64,000 nucleotides of DNA from SHVO01 sp964576515 (GTDB taxonomy: Bacteria; Pseudomonadota; Alphaproteobacteria; Rhodospirillales; Rhodospirillaceae). Where the stretch lies: NCBI GenBank assembly GCA_964576515.1, contig CAZNUW010000005.1, positions 186,001-250,000 on the forward strand, in the 5' to 3' direction. The translations under genes and the position numbers were made by a program. Positions 34,278 to 43,721 of the stretch are shown here, in pieces (the first letter of the stretch is position 1; the number at the start of each line of letters is the position of its first letter). The notes under the pieces were generated by a model. The model was given only the letters and a program-made list of their open reading frames with translations, made no database searches and had not been told where the DNA came from.

Positions 34278-37172
34278 TTACATCTCGAAGCGCACGCCCG
34301 CGCGGAATGTCCGGCCGTCGTCGCCGTTGATGTTCTGGTAGAGACCAGCCCCGACGGTGCCGTAACGCACCGGCAGGAGATCGTTGAACACATTGTCGAC
34401 AATCAGGAAGGTCGAGAGCCCGTTGTCGAACTTGTAGTTCAGGCTGATGTCGAACTTCCGGTCGGCGTCGATATGGTTCGTGCTGAGCGTGGGCGCCGTG
34501 GTCGTGGAGACCGGGCAACCCGTCGTGCAGACGACCGCCGTGCGACTGTACACCGTGGCGCCGACACCACGCATGGTGATCGTGCCCGAGAACGGCTCGT
34601 TGGTGTAGGTCAGCGAGACGATATAACGGAAGTCCTCGGTCGAGAGCGGCGGTGTGGTCTGCACGTTGCCGCCCACGCCCGCGCCTTCCTGCCGCACGCC
34701 GTTCTGGTCCGTGCTGTTGAGGCGCAGCACCTTCGTCGCCATGCCGCGCAGTTGCAGATTTCCGTTCCACTCGGGATCGACAACCGCGAGCGGGAAGTTA
34801 TAGCTGGCTTCAAAATCGATGCCGCGGGCCTGCTGCGCGATCAGGTTGCGCGGGCGGTTGTTGATGCGCGTCACCAGCCCTGTCGGAGAGCCGCCTTCAC
34901 GAACGACGTAGCCGCACAGGTCGGCTTCGCCGGCAAAACACCGATTGATGATTTCCTGGGTGCTGAGCGTCGCCAAAGCGCCATCGATATCGATGTTGTA
35001 GTAGTCGACGGACGCCCCGAAGCCCGGAAGGAAAGTGGGCTGCAGCACGACGCCGACGCCGGTCGTGTCGGCCTTCTCGGGCAACAGCGCGGGGTTGCCC
35101 TGCGTGACCGAAACGATCGTGTAGGCTTCGTTGTTGCGGAAGCGATCCGTGATGTTCCCGGTGCCGGAAGCGCCGCCCGAGAACAGGTCGCCGATGTTCG
35201 GCGCGCGGATGTCGCGCGACCGCGTGGCGCGGAACGTCAGATCGTCGACGGGGCTATAGGTCGCGCCCACCTTCCACGTCGTGACATAGCCCGACTGGCT
35301 ATAGTCCGTGGCGCGGACGGCGGCGTTGAGGTCGAGCGAGCGGGCCCACGACTCGTCGCGCGCCAACGGCACCACGGTTTCAAAGGCGCCTTCCGTCACG
35401 GTGTATGAGCCCGCCGTGCCCTTGTAGTTGCCGGCGAAGAACACGCCCGCTTCGTCGAAGGAACTGGCGAAGCCGGTTGCGGACTCCTTGCGGTGTTCCA
35501 CGCTCAGCGCCACCGAGACCGGACCGGCCCAGGTGTCGAGCGGTTCGCCGGTGACCTGACCGGCGAAGGTATTCAAGGCCATCTTCGTGAAGAGATAGCC
35601 GTTGAAGTTGGAATACGGATAAGCGCCCGGTTCACTGCTGTTCACGCCGATACCCATCACATTGATGGGAACGCACCCGTTGTTCGGATTGGTGAGCGAC
35701 GAACGGCAGACGATGCGGCCGTTGGTGTCGTACACGGCATCCGTGGCTTCGAGATAGCGCGCGATGTGATAGTTGTTGGTCGAGCGCGCCGAGATATGCG
35801 TGGTCGAGCGGGAGACCGACGCTTCCCAGGCCCAGGTCGTGTCCATCGCGTCGAAGGCCCCTTCGAAGCCCGCCATATAGCGGCGGAAGTGACGCGTGTT
35901 CTCCGCGCCCATGCCGATGAAGTCGCCGTTCCAGGTGCCGAGCGAGAAATTCGTCAGCCCCAGAGCCGTCATGCGCGTGCGTACCGAGTCCGGGATGAAG
36001 GCGTTGTCGTTGCGGATCGTGATGTTGCCGAGGCGGAAGTAATTGACGCCCTGCTCGTTGTCCGTGAGGGCGTGCGCCCACTGGGCTTCGGCGAAAGCGG
36101 TGACGCTGTCGGAGAGATCGTAGCTGGCGCGCGTGAACACGGCCGAGCGCTGCATCTCGAGGTTCAACGGGAGCTGACCGTTCAGCCGTGAATGCCGCCA
36201 ATCGCCGCCTTGCATATACGGCGCGCCGATGATGTTGCCGTAGTTGAACTGGGACGGACGGCCGCCTTCGAGGAAGTAGGTCCCCTTCAAGGGGCCCGCG
36301 GTGATGATGCCGCCCGGCGTCGCCGTGGCGAGACCGACATTATTCAACGCGAGATACTGCGGAACGCCCGTCGACTGACCGGCGCCCGTGCCGTAAGCCG
36401 GGTTCGGGACCCAGTTCCACGCGTCGTCGGTGATGTTGTCGCGGTAGTAGGCATGATCGATCGGCGCCGCATAAGAGTGTTCGCCGCTGACGAGGAAATG
36501 GCCGCGGCCGCCGGCGAACGGCGTTCCGGCCGTGACGTCGACCTTATAGGTCTCGGCGTCGCCGTATGTGGTGATGCCGCCCTGCACCGCGCCTTTGATG
36601 CCGGTGAAATCACGGTCGAGCACGAAGTTGACGACGCCCGCGAGCGCGTCGGAACCGTACACCGCCGAAGCGCCGCCGGTCACAACGTCGACCCGCTCGA
36701 TCAACGAGTTCGGGATCGTGTTCAAGTCGACCGCCGCGCCCACCAGCGCGCCGCCGATGCCGCCCAGGTTCGAGCCGACGACGCGTTTACCGTCGAGCAG
36801 AACGAGGGTGCGCGAGGCGCCGAGGTTGCGCAGATTCGCGAGGTTGATGCCGGCGGTGCCGCCGCCGACGGTGTTGGAGGACCGTTGACCGACGAGGTTG
36901 CCTTGCAACGCTGGCAAGCGGTTCATCGCGTCGGCGACGTTGGGCAGACCCATATTGGCGAGTTCATCGGAGCCGAGAACGGAGACGGGCGTCGGCGCTT
37001 CATAGCCTTCGCGCACGATGCGCGACCCGGTCACGACGATTTCATCAACGGCCGCGCCGGCCTCCTGGGCCATGGCCTGCGGCGTTAGGAAAAGCGGAAG
37101 TCCGGCCAGGGCCGTGGTCACAGTCAAAGCATGAAAATGCCGCGCGCGTGCGCGGCCACGAAGGCGAATCAT
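34278..37172 (-). CDS. TonB-dependent receptor, group B copy 1
   Basis: This 964-residue receptor follows a strong GGGGAGG ribosome site and a signal peptide ending TPQAMAQEA. It has TonB box VDEIVVTGSRIVREGYEAP, plug motifs NVADAMNRLPALQG, NLRNLGASRTLVLLDGKR and ERVDVVTGGASAVYGSDA, barrel motif RSRDIRAPNIGDLFSGG and terminal strand VRFEM. It shares the TonB-box region with group A but has its own plug insertion (VGSNLGGIGG) and barrel. Cys pairs VCRSSLTNPNNGC and CTTGCP are kept. It pairs with copy 2 downstream of the same leader style; ligand unknown. Confidence 0.93.
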   Translation of the reverse strand: MIRLRGRARARHFHALTVTTALAGLPLFLTPQAMAQEAGAAVDEIVVTGSRIVREGYEAPTPVSVLGSDELANMGLPNVADAMNRLPALQGNLVGQRSSNTVGGGTAGINLANLRNLGASRTLVLLDGKRVVGSNLGGIGGALVGAAVDLNTIPNSLIERVDVVTGGASAVYGSDALAGVVNFVLDRDFTGIKGAVQGGITTYGDAETYKVDVTAGTPFAGGRGHFLVSGEHSYAAPIDHAYYRDNITDDAWNWVPNPAYGTGAGQSTGVPQYLALNNVGLATATPGGIITAGPLKGTYFLEGGRPSQFNYGNIIGAPYMQGGDWRHSRLNGQLPLNLEMQRSAVFTRASYDLSDSVTAFAEAQWAHALTDNEQGVNYFRLGNITIRNDNAFIPDSVRTRMTALGLTNFSLGTWNGDFIGMGAENTRHFRRYMAGFEGAFDAMDTTWAWEASVSRSTTHISARSTNNYHIARYLEATDAVYDTNGRIVCRSSLTNPNNGCVPINVMGIGVNSSEPGAYPYSNFNGYLFTKMALNTFAGQVTGEPLDTWAGPVSVALSVEHRKESATGFASSFDEAGVFFAGNYKGTAGSYTVTEGAFETVVPLARDESWARSLDLNAAVRATDYSQSGYVTTWKVGATYSPVDDLTFRATRSRDIRAPNIGDLFSGGASGTGNITDRFRNNEAYTIVSVTQGNPALLPEKADTTGVGVVLQPTFLPGFGASVDYYNIDIDGALATLSTQEIINRCFAGEADLCGYVVREGGSPTGLVTRINNRPRNLIAQQARGIDFEASYNFPLAVVDPEWNGNLQLRGMATKVLRLNSTDQNGVRQEGAGVGGNVQTTPPLSTEDFRYIVSLTYTNEPFSGTITMRGVGATVYSRTAVVCTTGCPVSTTTAPTLSTNHIDADRKFDISLNYKFDNGLSTFLIVDNVFNDLLPVRYGTVGAGLYQNINGDDGRTFRAGVRFEM

Positions 37173-37356
37173 GGTTCCTCCCCAAGATGTTAGGCGGCAT
37201 CCCGCGCCGCATTACAACTAGAATGAGTTGATTTTGCAGGGGAAGGAAAGGTGGTTTCTGCCCGGAACCATCGAGTTTTACTGAATTGTTGTTCCGGCGC
37301 AACACAACCCTTACGTCGCCCGCGCAAGGGTTGGATCGATAGGATGTTTATTCAAC

Positions 37357-37390
37357 AAAAGAGGCCGGAGCTGACGCTCCGGCCTCCCTT
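37357..37390 (-). terminator. Hairpin terminator after receptor B2
   Basis: GAGGCCGGAGC (37361-37371) pairs perfectly with 37376-37386 around a TGAC loop, with AAAA on the left (TTTT on the minus strand). It starts about 25 bp past the B2 stop. Confidence 0.85.
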
Positions 37391-37414
37391 TTATCGAGAT
37401 ATACGATACGAAGC

Positions 37415-40324
37415 TTACATCGCGAAGCGCACGCCCAGACGGAACATGCGGCCTTCGTCGGCATTCGTGTTCTCGTAATAACCGTTGCTGATCTGGCCGT
37501 AACGCAATGCCAGCGGTTCGTTGAAGAGATTGTCCACGACGAAGTACGGCGTGATCATCCCATCCATCAGCTTGTAGTTCAGGCTCAGGTCGAACTGCTT
37601 ACGGCCCGGGACGTGGTTCATGCTGAGGGTCGGCGCATTCGCCGTCGACACCGGACAGCCCGAATTACAGACGACGGCACTGCGGTGATAGACACCTGAG
37701 CCCTCGCCGCGCATCGTGAGCGTGCCGTTGAACGTGTCGGTCACGTATCCGATCGAGACCATGTACTTGAAATCGCCGGTCGTGAGCGGCGCACCGGTGG
37801 ACACGTTGCCGAGAACACCGGCGCCTTGCTGCAACACGCCGTCGAGGTCGACGCTGTCCAAGCGCAGAACCTTGGTGGCAAGACCGCGGATCTGAACGTT
37901 GCCCTCCCAATCCTCGTTGATCGTCGCGAGCGGCATATTGTAGCTGGCCTCGAAGTCGATGCCGCGCGCCTGCTGTACCACGAGGTTGCGGGAGAGGTTG
38001 TTGACCTGGGTGATCAGCCCGTACTGTTGACCCGCCGCCGGCGCGCCGCGAATGATCAACCCGCAAAGACTGGCGTCGCCCTCAAAGCAGCGATCCATGA
38101 TGCGTTGCGAACCGAGCTGCGCCAGCGCGCCCTTGATGTTGATGTTGTAGTAGTCGACCGACGCGCCGAACCCGGGCAGGAACGTCGGCTGGAACACTGC
38201 GCCAAAGCCCGTTGTATCGGCCTTCTCAGGCAAGAGCGACGGGTTGCCGGCGGTGTTGGTGAGGATCGGGTACGTCTCGTTGCGGAACCGATCGATGATC
38301 GTGCCGGTGCCGGTGGTGCCGCCCGAGAACAAATCGCCGATGTTCGGGGCGCGAATGTCGCGCGAGCGCGTGATGCGGAAGGTGATGTCGTCGATCGGGT
38401 TGTAGGTCGCGCCCACCTTCCAGGTGGTGACATAGCCGGAGGCGCTGTAGTCGGTCGCCCGCACGGCGGCGTTCAGGTCAAACGAGCGCGCCCAGCTTTC
38501 ATCGCGGGCGAGCGGTACGACGGTTTCAAACGCCGCTTCTTTCACCGAGTATGCCCCGATGGTCGGCTGGTAGTTGCCCGCGAAGAAACTGCGTTGCAGA
38601 TCCAGCGCGCTTGCAAAGCCGGTGGCGGCTTCCTTGCGATACTCGGCGTTGAGCGCCACAGAGACCGGTCCTGCCCACAGCTCGAACGGCTCGCCGGTGA
38701 TCGTGCCGGCGAAAGTGTTCAGAGACATCCGGGTAAAGAGGTAACCATTGGTGATGGAATAGGGATAAGCGCCGACTTCCGAGGAATTCACCCCGAGGCC
38801 CATCACGTTGATCGGCTTACAGGGATGGTTCGGATTCCCGAGCGCTACACGGCAGACCACCCGCCCCGAAGCGGGATCCAAAACCGCATCGACCGCTTCA
38901 TTCCATCGCGGTACGACGGGGTTCTTGGTCGAGCGCGCGGAAATGTGGGTTGTGCTGCGCGACGCGGACACTTCCCAATTCCAGGTCGTTTCCGCAGCGT
39001 CGAACGCGCCCTCGAATCCCGCCATATAGCGGCGGAAAACGCGCCGGTTCAACGCGCCCATGTCGACGAAATCGCCGTTCCACGTGCCAAGCGAGAAGCT
39101 CGTCAGCCCCAATGCCGTCATCTGTGCGCGCACGCTATCCGGGATAAACGCATTGTCGTTGCGGATCGTCACGTTGCCGAAACGGAAATACGGAACGCCG
39201 TGGTAGTTCTCGGATTTCGTGTGCGACCACTGCATCTCGCCGAAAGCGGACACATTGTCGGACAGATCGTAGCTCACACGCGTGAAGATGGTTTCGCGCA
39301 TCATCATGATGTTCAGCGGAAGCTGGCCGTTCAGGCGCGAGAACTTCCAATCGCCGCCCGACATATATTGCGAGCTGATGACCGGGCCGTAGTTGAACTG
39401 CGCGGGCCGTCCGCCTTCCAGAAAGTAAGTTCCCTTCAACGGGCCGGAGGTGATGATGCCGCCGGGCGCTGCGGTCGCGAGACCGACTTGATCGAGCGCG
39501 ATGTACTGCGGAACGCCGGTGCTTTGCCCCGCGCCGGTGCCGTAGGCCGGGTTTTGCACCCAGTTATAAGTGTTGTCTTGGACGTTCTGCCGATAGTACG
39601 CGTGATGGATCGGGGCGTTATAGGCGTGCTCGCCGCTGATCAGGAAGTGGCCGCGACCGCCGGCGAACGGCGTGCCGGCAGTGAGGTCGATCTTATAGTT
39701 CTCGCCATCGCCATAGGTGGTGATGCCGCCCTGCAACGAACCTTTGATGCCGGTGTAGTCCTTGTCGAGAACGAAGTTGAGGACGCCGGCCAGGGCGTCG
39801 GAGCCGTAAACGGCCGAGGCGCCGCCGGTGACAACGTCGACGCGCTCGATCAAGCCGTTCGGCATGGTGTTCAAGTCGACGGCGCCGCCGATGAGGTTAC
39901 CGCCGAGGCCGCCGAGGTTCGAGCCCACCACGCGCTTGCCGTCCAGCAGAACGAGCGTGCGCGCCTGACCGAGCGCGCGCAAGTTGGCGAGGTTGATGCC
40001 CGCGGTGCCGCCGCCGATGGTGGACACGGTGCGCTGGCCGACGGTATTGCCTTGCAGCGCAGGCAGCCGCGCGACGGCGTCGGCGACGTTCGGCAGCCCC
40101 ATGTTGCTGAGTTCCTCGGACCCCAGCACAGACACCGGCGTCGGCGCCTCGTAACCTTCGCGCACGATGCGCGAGCCGGTGACGACGATCTCGTCGACCG
40201 CGGCAGGCGCTTGTGTTTGCGCAAAGGCCTGCGGCGCCATGACGAGCGGAATGGCGGTAAGCGCGGTGGTGACGGACAATGTGCTGATGTACCGCACGAG
40301 TGTGCGACGGGTTTCGATGGTCAT
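37415..40324 (-). CDS. TonB-dependent receptor, group B copy 2
   Basis: This 969-residue receptor has a signal peptide ending APQAFAQTQ, TonB box VDEIVVTGSRIVREGYEAP, plug motifs NVADAVARLPALQG, LALGQARTLVLLDGKR-like sequence and ERVDVVTGGASAVYGSDA, barrel motif RSRDIRAPNIGDLFSGG and terminal strand VRFAM. It is a clear paralogue of copy 1, with the largest differences in loop regions. Cys pairs are present as VCRVALGNPNHPC and CNSGCP. The two group B genes are separated by 242 bp that hold a terminator and a leader, so each probably has its own promoter. Confidence 0.93.
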   Translation of the reverse strand: MTIETRRTLVRYISTLSVTTALTAIPLVMAPQAFAQTQAPAAVDEIVVTGSRIVREGYEAPTPVSVLGSEELSNMGLPNVADAVARLPALQGNTVGQRTVSTIGGGTAGINLANLRALGQARTLVLLDGKRVVGSNLGGLGGNLIGGAVDLNTMPNGLIERVDVVTGGASAVYGSDALAGVLNFVLDKDYTGIKGSLQGGITTYGDGENYKIDLTAGTPFAGGRGHFLISGEHAYNAPIHHAYYRQNVQDNTYNWVQNPAYGTGAGQSTGVPQYIALDQVGLATAAPGGIITSGPLKGTYFLEGGRPAQFNYGPVISSQYMSGGDWKFSRLNGQLPLNIMMMRETIFTRVSYDLSDNVSAFGEMQWSHTKSENYHGVPYFRFGNVTIRNDNAFIPDSVRAQMTALGLTSFSLGTWNGDFVDMGALNRRVFRRYMAGFEGAFDAAETTWNWEVSASRSTTHISARSTKNPVVPRWNEAVDAVLDPASGRVVCRVALGNPNHPCKPINVMGLGVNSSEVGAYPYSITNGYLFTRMSLNTFAGTITGEPFELWAGPVSVALNAEYRKEAATGFASALDLQRSFFAGNYQPTIGAYSVKEAAFETVVPLARDESWARSFDLNAAVRATDYSASGYVTTWKVGATYNPIDDITFRITRSRDIRAPNIGDLFSGGTTGTGTIIDRFRNETYPILTNTAGNPSLLPEKADTTGFGAVFQPTFLPGFGASVDYYNINIKGALAQLGSQRIMDRCFEGDASLCGLIIRGAPAAGQQYGLITQVNNLSRNLVVQQARGIDFEASYNMPLATINEDWEGNVQIRGLATKVLRLDSVDLDGVLQQGAGVLGNVSTGAPLTTGDFKYMVSIGYVTDTFNGTLTMRGEGSGVYHRSAVVCNSGCPVSTANAPTLSMNHVPGRKQFDLSLNYKLMDGMITPYFVVDNLFNEPLALRYGQISNGYYENTNADEGRMFRLGVRFAM

Positions 40325-40458
40325 GTTCCCCCCTGAACCGTTCGAAAAAAAACACTGCTGATGATGGGCCGCGACGGCGGGGACTCCCTCCCAGGATAGA
40401 TCCGCGCCGCTTTAGATAAGGTCGTGTTTAGTCGATCTCATTCTCCGAAGATGGCGAC

Positions 40459-40486
40459 GGGGTCTGCGCCATGAAGCACAGACCCC
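40459..40486. terminator. Weak hairpin after the DUF1552 gene
   Basis: GGGGTCTG (40459-40466) pairs with CAGACCCC (40479-40486) around a 12-nt loop, 38 bp past the DUF1552 stop. There is no T-run on either strand, so termination is uncertain. Confidence 0.4.
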
Positions 40487-40523
40487 GCGCATTGTTGACG
40501 CGGCTGTTCCGCGAACATCTGCG

Positions 40524-41852
40524 TTAAGCGAGAAGTTCGCCGATCTCGCTGGAGTTCGCGTTGCTCTTGGTGCCCCACGTGTTGACATCGCAGCCCATGA
40601 GCTTGAGCGCGGTGTAACCCAGGCGGCAAACCGTGCTGCCGTTGCCCGGAATGTGCAGGCCGGTCTTCACCTTGCCGCCGGCGCGGCCGGCGGTCATCAC
40701 GGTGAAGCCGTCCAGCGAGTGGACGCGGGCATAACCGACGTCGGTGTCGGCCATGATGAACACGTTGTCGAGCAGCGTGCCGTCGCCTTCCTTCACTTTC
40801 GTGAAGGCGTCGACGAAGTACGCCCAGCCTTCAAACGACCGGCGGGTGAACCACGAGGCGTTGACCTGATAGTTCAGTTCCGGATCCAGACGTTCTTCGT
40901 GCGTACAGGTGTGGTGCGGCTTCTCGTAGCCCGGCTTCGTGGTGTTGGCGCCGGCGTAGCTCATGTTGAACACGCGCGTCTGATCGCAGGCGACCGCCAT
41001 GACCATGATGTCGGTCATCAGCTTGTGACGCGAGGCGATAAGCGAGGATTCGCCGCCCGGCGCGGTTTCCTTGTCGAGCGCCTTGGGCTGCTTGCACGAG
41101 GCGATCGGCGTGGGCTTGGTGAGCTGCTGATCGAACTGACGCTCGAGGTGGCGCAGGCCGGTGAAGTACTGATCGAGGCGGGCCCGATCTTCCGCGCCGA
41201 CGCGGGCGTTGATCTGCTTGGCTTCGTCCATCACGCCGGACAGCACGCTCTTGCGCACCATGATCTTCGGGTTCGGCGTGAACGACGGTGCGTTGGGATC
41301 CTGGAAATCCGGCCCGAAGACGCGCTGATAGAACGCGATGGGCGAGAATTCCGGCACCGTTTCGGTGGTCTGGTTCTCGTACGAATGCGTGTCGCGCACG
41401 TCGCCCGTCGCCGTGGCGGTCAGGGTCTTGAAGCGCGTGGTGCGGCCGATCTGGTTCGAGACCGTGATGTCGATGGTCTCGCCCGGATTGTCGCCGCCGG
41501 CTTTCGGCGCGATGCCCGAACGGCTGATGATCCAGCCCGACGAGTGGCAGAGCAGCGGGCAATCGTCGCGGAACGCGGTGAAGTTCGTGAGCACGTTCAT
41601 GTGCTGCTTGATCGACGCGAAGGGCAGCGCTTCTTCCTTCAGGTCAAAGTCGGCGCCGATCTTGTTGGGAACGAAGATGTTCCGCTGCATACCAAGGTGC
41701 CAGTACCAGGTGCCAAAACGCACCGGCATGGGCGATCCGTCGGCGAGCGCGGTGCCGTTGCCGTTCAGGAATACATTGAGAAGCGGAAGGCCGACCGTAA
41801 CGGCGCCGCCCCCAACCATGCCGCGAAGGGCCTGACGTCTTGAAAGATCCAT
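40524..41852 (-). CDS. DUF1552 family protein, Tat-exported
   Basis: The ATG at 41852 has GAGGAG upstream and starts MDLSRRQALRGMVGGG, a twin-arginine signal; the longer frame upstream is not supported. The 442-residue protein has the DUF1552 pattern: RFGTWYWHLGM, LTNFTAFRDDCP, DNPGETIDITVSNQIG, LERQFDQQL, FNMSYAGANTTKPGYEKPHH and NVFIMADTDVGYARVH. The family resembles sulfatase/DUF1501-like exported enzymes. It usually sits beside a DUF1592/DUF1588 c-type cytochrome-like protein in planctomycetes and proteobacteria; no such partner is here. Function unknown. Confidence 0.85.
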   Translation of the reverse strand: MDLSRRQALRGMVGGGAVTVGLPLLNVFLNGNGTALADGSPMPVRFGTWYWHLGMQRNIFVPNKIGADFDLKEEALPFASIKQHMNVLTNFTAFRDDCPLLCHSSGWIISRSGIAPKAGGDNPGETIDITVSNQIGRTTRFKTLTATATGDVRDTHSYENQTTETVPEFSPIAFYQRVFGPDFQDPNAPSFTPNPKIMVRKSVLSGVMDEAKQINARVGAEDRARLDQYFTGLRHLERQFDQQLTKPTPIASCKQPKALDKETAPGGESSLIASRHKLMTDIMVMAVACDQTRVFNMSYAGANTTKPGYEKPHHTCTHEERLDPELNYQVNASWFTRRSFEGWAYFVDAFTKVKEGDGTLLDNVFIMADTDVGYARVHSLDGFTVMTAGRAGGKVKTGLHIPGNGSTVCRLGYTALKLMGCDVNTWGTKSNANSSEIGELLA

Positions 41853-42078
41853 AGCGCTTCTCCTCATCCCGGGCTCGAAGGTCTTGGAAGAGGGAAGCGT
41901 ATCGGAAAAGCGCAACAATTCCCATGCCGAAAGGCCATAGGGTGTTGGAAGATCAATGTTTTGCCGCACCGCACAAAAATCGGCGCGCGGGTTTAGTTTT
42001 TTTAATACGCTCTGAAAGTCATCTGAAGTGCCGGGGCACAATCACAATCTAAAGTAGATAATGATCCAGGAAATCACG

Positions 42079-42807
42079 TCAATTGAAGACGGCCGCCACG
42101 TCGGCCGGAGTCATGACGCGATAGGCGCCGGGCGCGAGATCGGCCGGCAGCGCCAGCGCGCCCACCCGGTCGCGGTGCAGAGCCTCCACATGATTGCCCA
42201 CCGCGGCGAACATCCGGCGCACCTGATGATAGCGGCCTTCGGTGACGCTCACCCGCGCCTGGGTCGGCGAGAGCACCTCCAGCGCGGCCGGCGCGAGGGG
42301 CTTCGTTTCGCCTTCCAGCATGAGCGTGCCGGCGGCGAAGATTCCGGCTTCGTCGCCGCGCAGGGGCCGCGCGAGGGTCGCGACGTAATGTTTGCTGACA
42401 TGATGCTTCGGCGAAATGATCCGGTGCAAAAGCGCGCCGTCGTCCGTCATCAGCAGAAGGCCGGATGTCTCCTTGTCCAATCGGCCGACGGTGGAGATCG
42501 CGGGATCGCGCCGCCGCCAGCGCGCCGGCAACAGACTGTACACAAGCGGCCCGGATTCCTTGTGCGAACAGGTCACGCCGAGCGGTTTGTGCAGCATGAG
42601 GGCGAGGCCCTGCAGCGGGTCGAGCGGTTCATCGTTCACAAGAAGGCGCGCGGGCAGATCGGGAGCGACCGGGATGCGGGCGCCCGCGTCCTTCACCGGC
42701 GCGCCGTCGAGCACGACAACCCCATGACGCACGAGTTCGTGAATATCGTTGCGTGACCCGTAGCCAAGATTGGCAAGCAGGCGATCCAACCGTGATGTCC
42801 CGCTCAT
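42079..42807 (-). CDS. rsuA: 16S rRNA pseudouridine synthase, RsuA family
   Basis: This 242-residue protein has an S4 RNA-binding domain (MSGTSRLDRLLANLGYGSR) and the RsuA catalytic region: LMLHKPLGVTCSHKE, the active-site motif VGRLDKETSGLLLMTDDG and the C-terminal EGRYHQVRRMFAAVGN. RsuA converts U516 of 16S rRNA to pseudouridine. Its ATG overlaps the stop of the rsmC-like gene (ATGA), so it is translated together with the end of the lipid-synthase operon. That placement is unusual for a housekeeping rRNA enzyme. Confidence 0.87.
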   Translation of the reverse strand: MSGTSRLDRLLANLGYGSRNDIHELVRHGVVVLDGAPVKDAGARIPVAPDLPARLLVNDEPLDPLQGLALMLHKPLGVTCSHKESGPLVYSLLPARWRRRDPAISTVGRLDKETSGLLLMTDDGALLHRIISPKHHVSKHYVATLARPLRGDEAGIFAAGTLMLEGETKPLAPAALEVLSPTQARVSVTEGRYHQVRRMFAAVGNHVEALHRDRVGALALPADLAPGAYRVMTPADVAAVFN

Positions 42808-43721
42808 TTCGTTGCCTCGTACACTTTGAAACCCTGTCCCTGGGCGCGCAGCGCAACGGAGGTGAACATCTCGCCCAAACCGGATTCATAAGGCAGGTGC
42901 CGGTTGGCGACGAGCCAGACCGTGCCGCCGGCGCGCACCATGCGATGGCTTTGTTGCACGAAAGCCTGCCCCAGCGCCCTGTCTTCCTGGCCGCCGTCAT
43001 GGAACGGCGGGTTCATCACGACGAAGTCGAGACTTGCGAACGACAGACGGCGCACGTCGGCCCAGTGGAAGGCGGCGCGCGGGTCTTCGATATTGCGCCG
43101 GGCCGCGGCGACCGCGCGGCGATCGATGTCGATAAGATCGAGATGCGCGACGCCGGCATGGGACAACACCGCGCGCGCGATGACGCCGATCCCACAACCG
43201 AGATCCGCGCCGCGGCCGGTCAAGGGAGGCAAAACGGACAGAAGGAGCGCCGTGCCGGGATCGATGCGATCCCAACTGAACACGCCGGGCTGCGTCCAAT
43301 ATCCGATGTCCACGCGGAAACGCTGTTCGCCGGCGGCGATGGCCGCCGCGACGGCGGCATCCCGCAGCGCCGCGGGCCGGACCGCGCGGCAGAGGCGTTG
43401 ATGGCGACCGCTGGAGGCCGCGACGGCGCAGCCAAAGGCTTCCAGCTCTTTCGCGATGCGATTGCCGCCTTTGTCGCGCGGCGCCATGGCGGCAAGGGCC
43501 CCCCCGGAGGCGAGCGCGCGCAAGGCCAAGGCCAAGCTGTATTGCCGTTCAACGGTGCCCGGCGGCGCGGCCATCACGAGGTCGGACAACGTCCCCGGCA
43601 GAAGATCCTCCAGCGCGCGCGCGCCGGGAACCGACGGAGAAAATTGCGTCGCATCGTGCGGACTTGCCGCGAGATCGGGATTTGGCGCGCCGAAGACGCC
43701 GGAGATCGAATCGCCGCTCAC
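42804..43721 (-). CDS. rsmC: 16S rRNA methyltransferase, RsmC-like
   Basis: The reading frame extends far upstream, but the real start is most likely GTG at 43721, overlapping the stop of the giant synthase gene (GTGA) and giving 305 residues. The N-terminal half matches the degenerate domain of RsmC (LPGTLSDLVMAAPPGTVERQ and AMAPRDKGGNRIAKEL). The C-terminal half is a Rossmann methyltransferase with GADLGCGIGVIARAV and the catalytic VMNPPFHDGG. RsmC methylates G1207 of 16S rRNA using S-adenosylmethionine. It is coupled to the genes on both sides. Confidence 0.83.
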   Translation of the reverse strand: MSGDSISGVFGAPNPDLAASPHDATQFSPSVPGARALEDLLPGTLSDLVMAAPPGTVERQYSLALALRALASGGALAAMAPRDKGGNRIAKELEAFGCAVAASSGRHQRLCRAVRPAALRDAAVAAAIAAGEQRFRVDIGYWTQPGVFSWDRIDPGTALLLSVLPPLTGRGADLGCGIGVIARAVLSHAGVAHLDLIDIDRRAVAAARRNIEDPRAAFHWADVRRLSFASLDFVVMNPPFHDGGQEDRALGQAFVQQSHRMVRAGGTVWLVANRHLPYESGLGEMFTSVALRAQGQGFKVYEATK

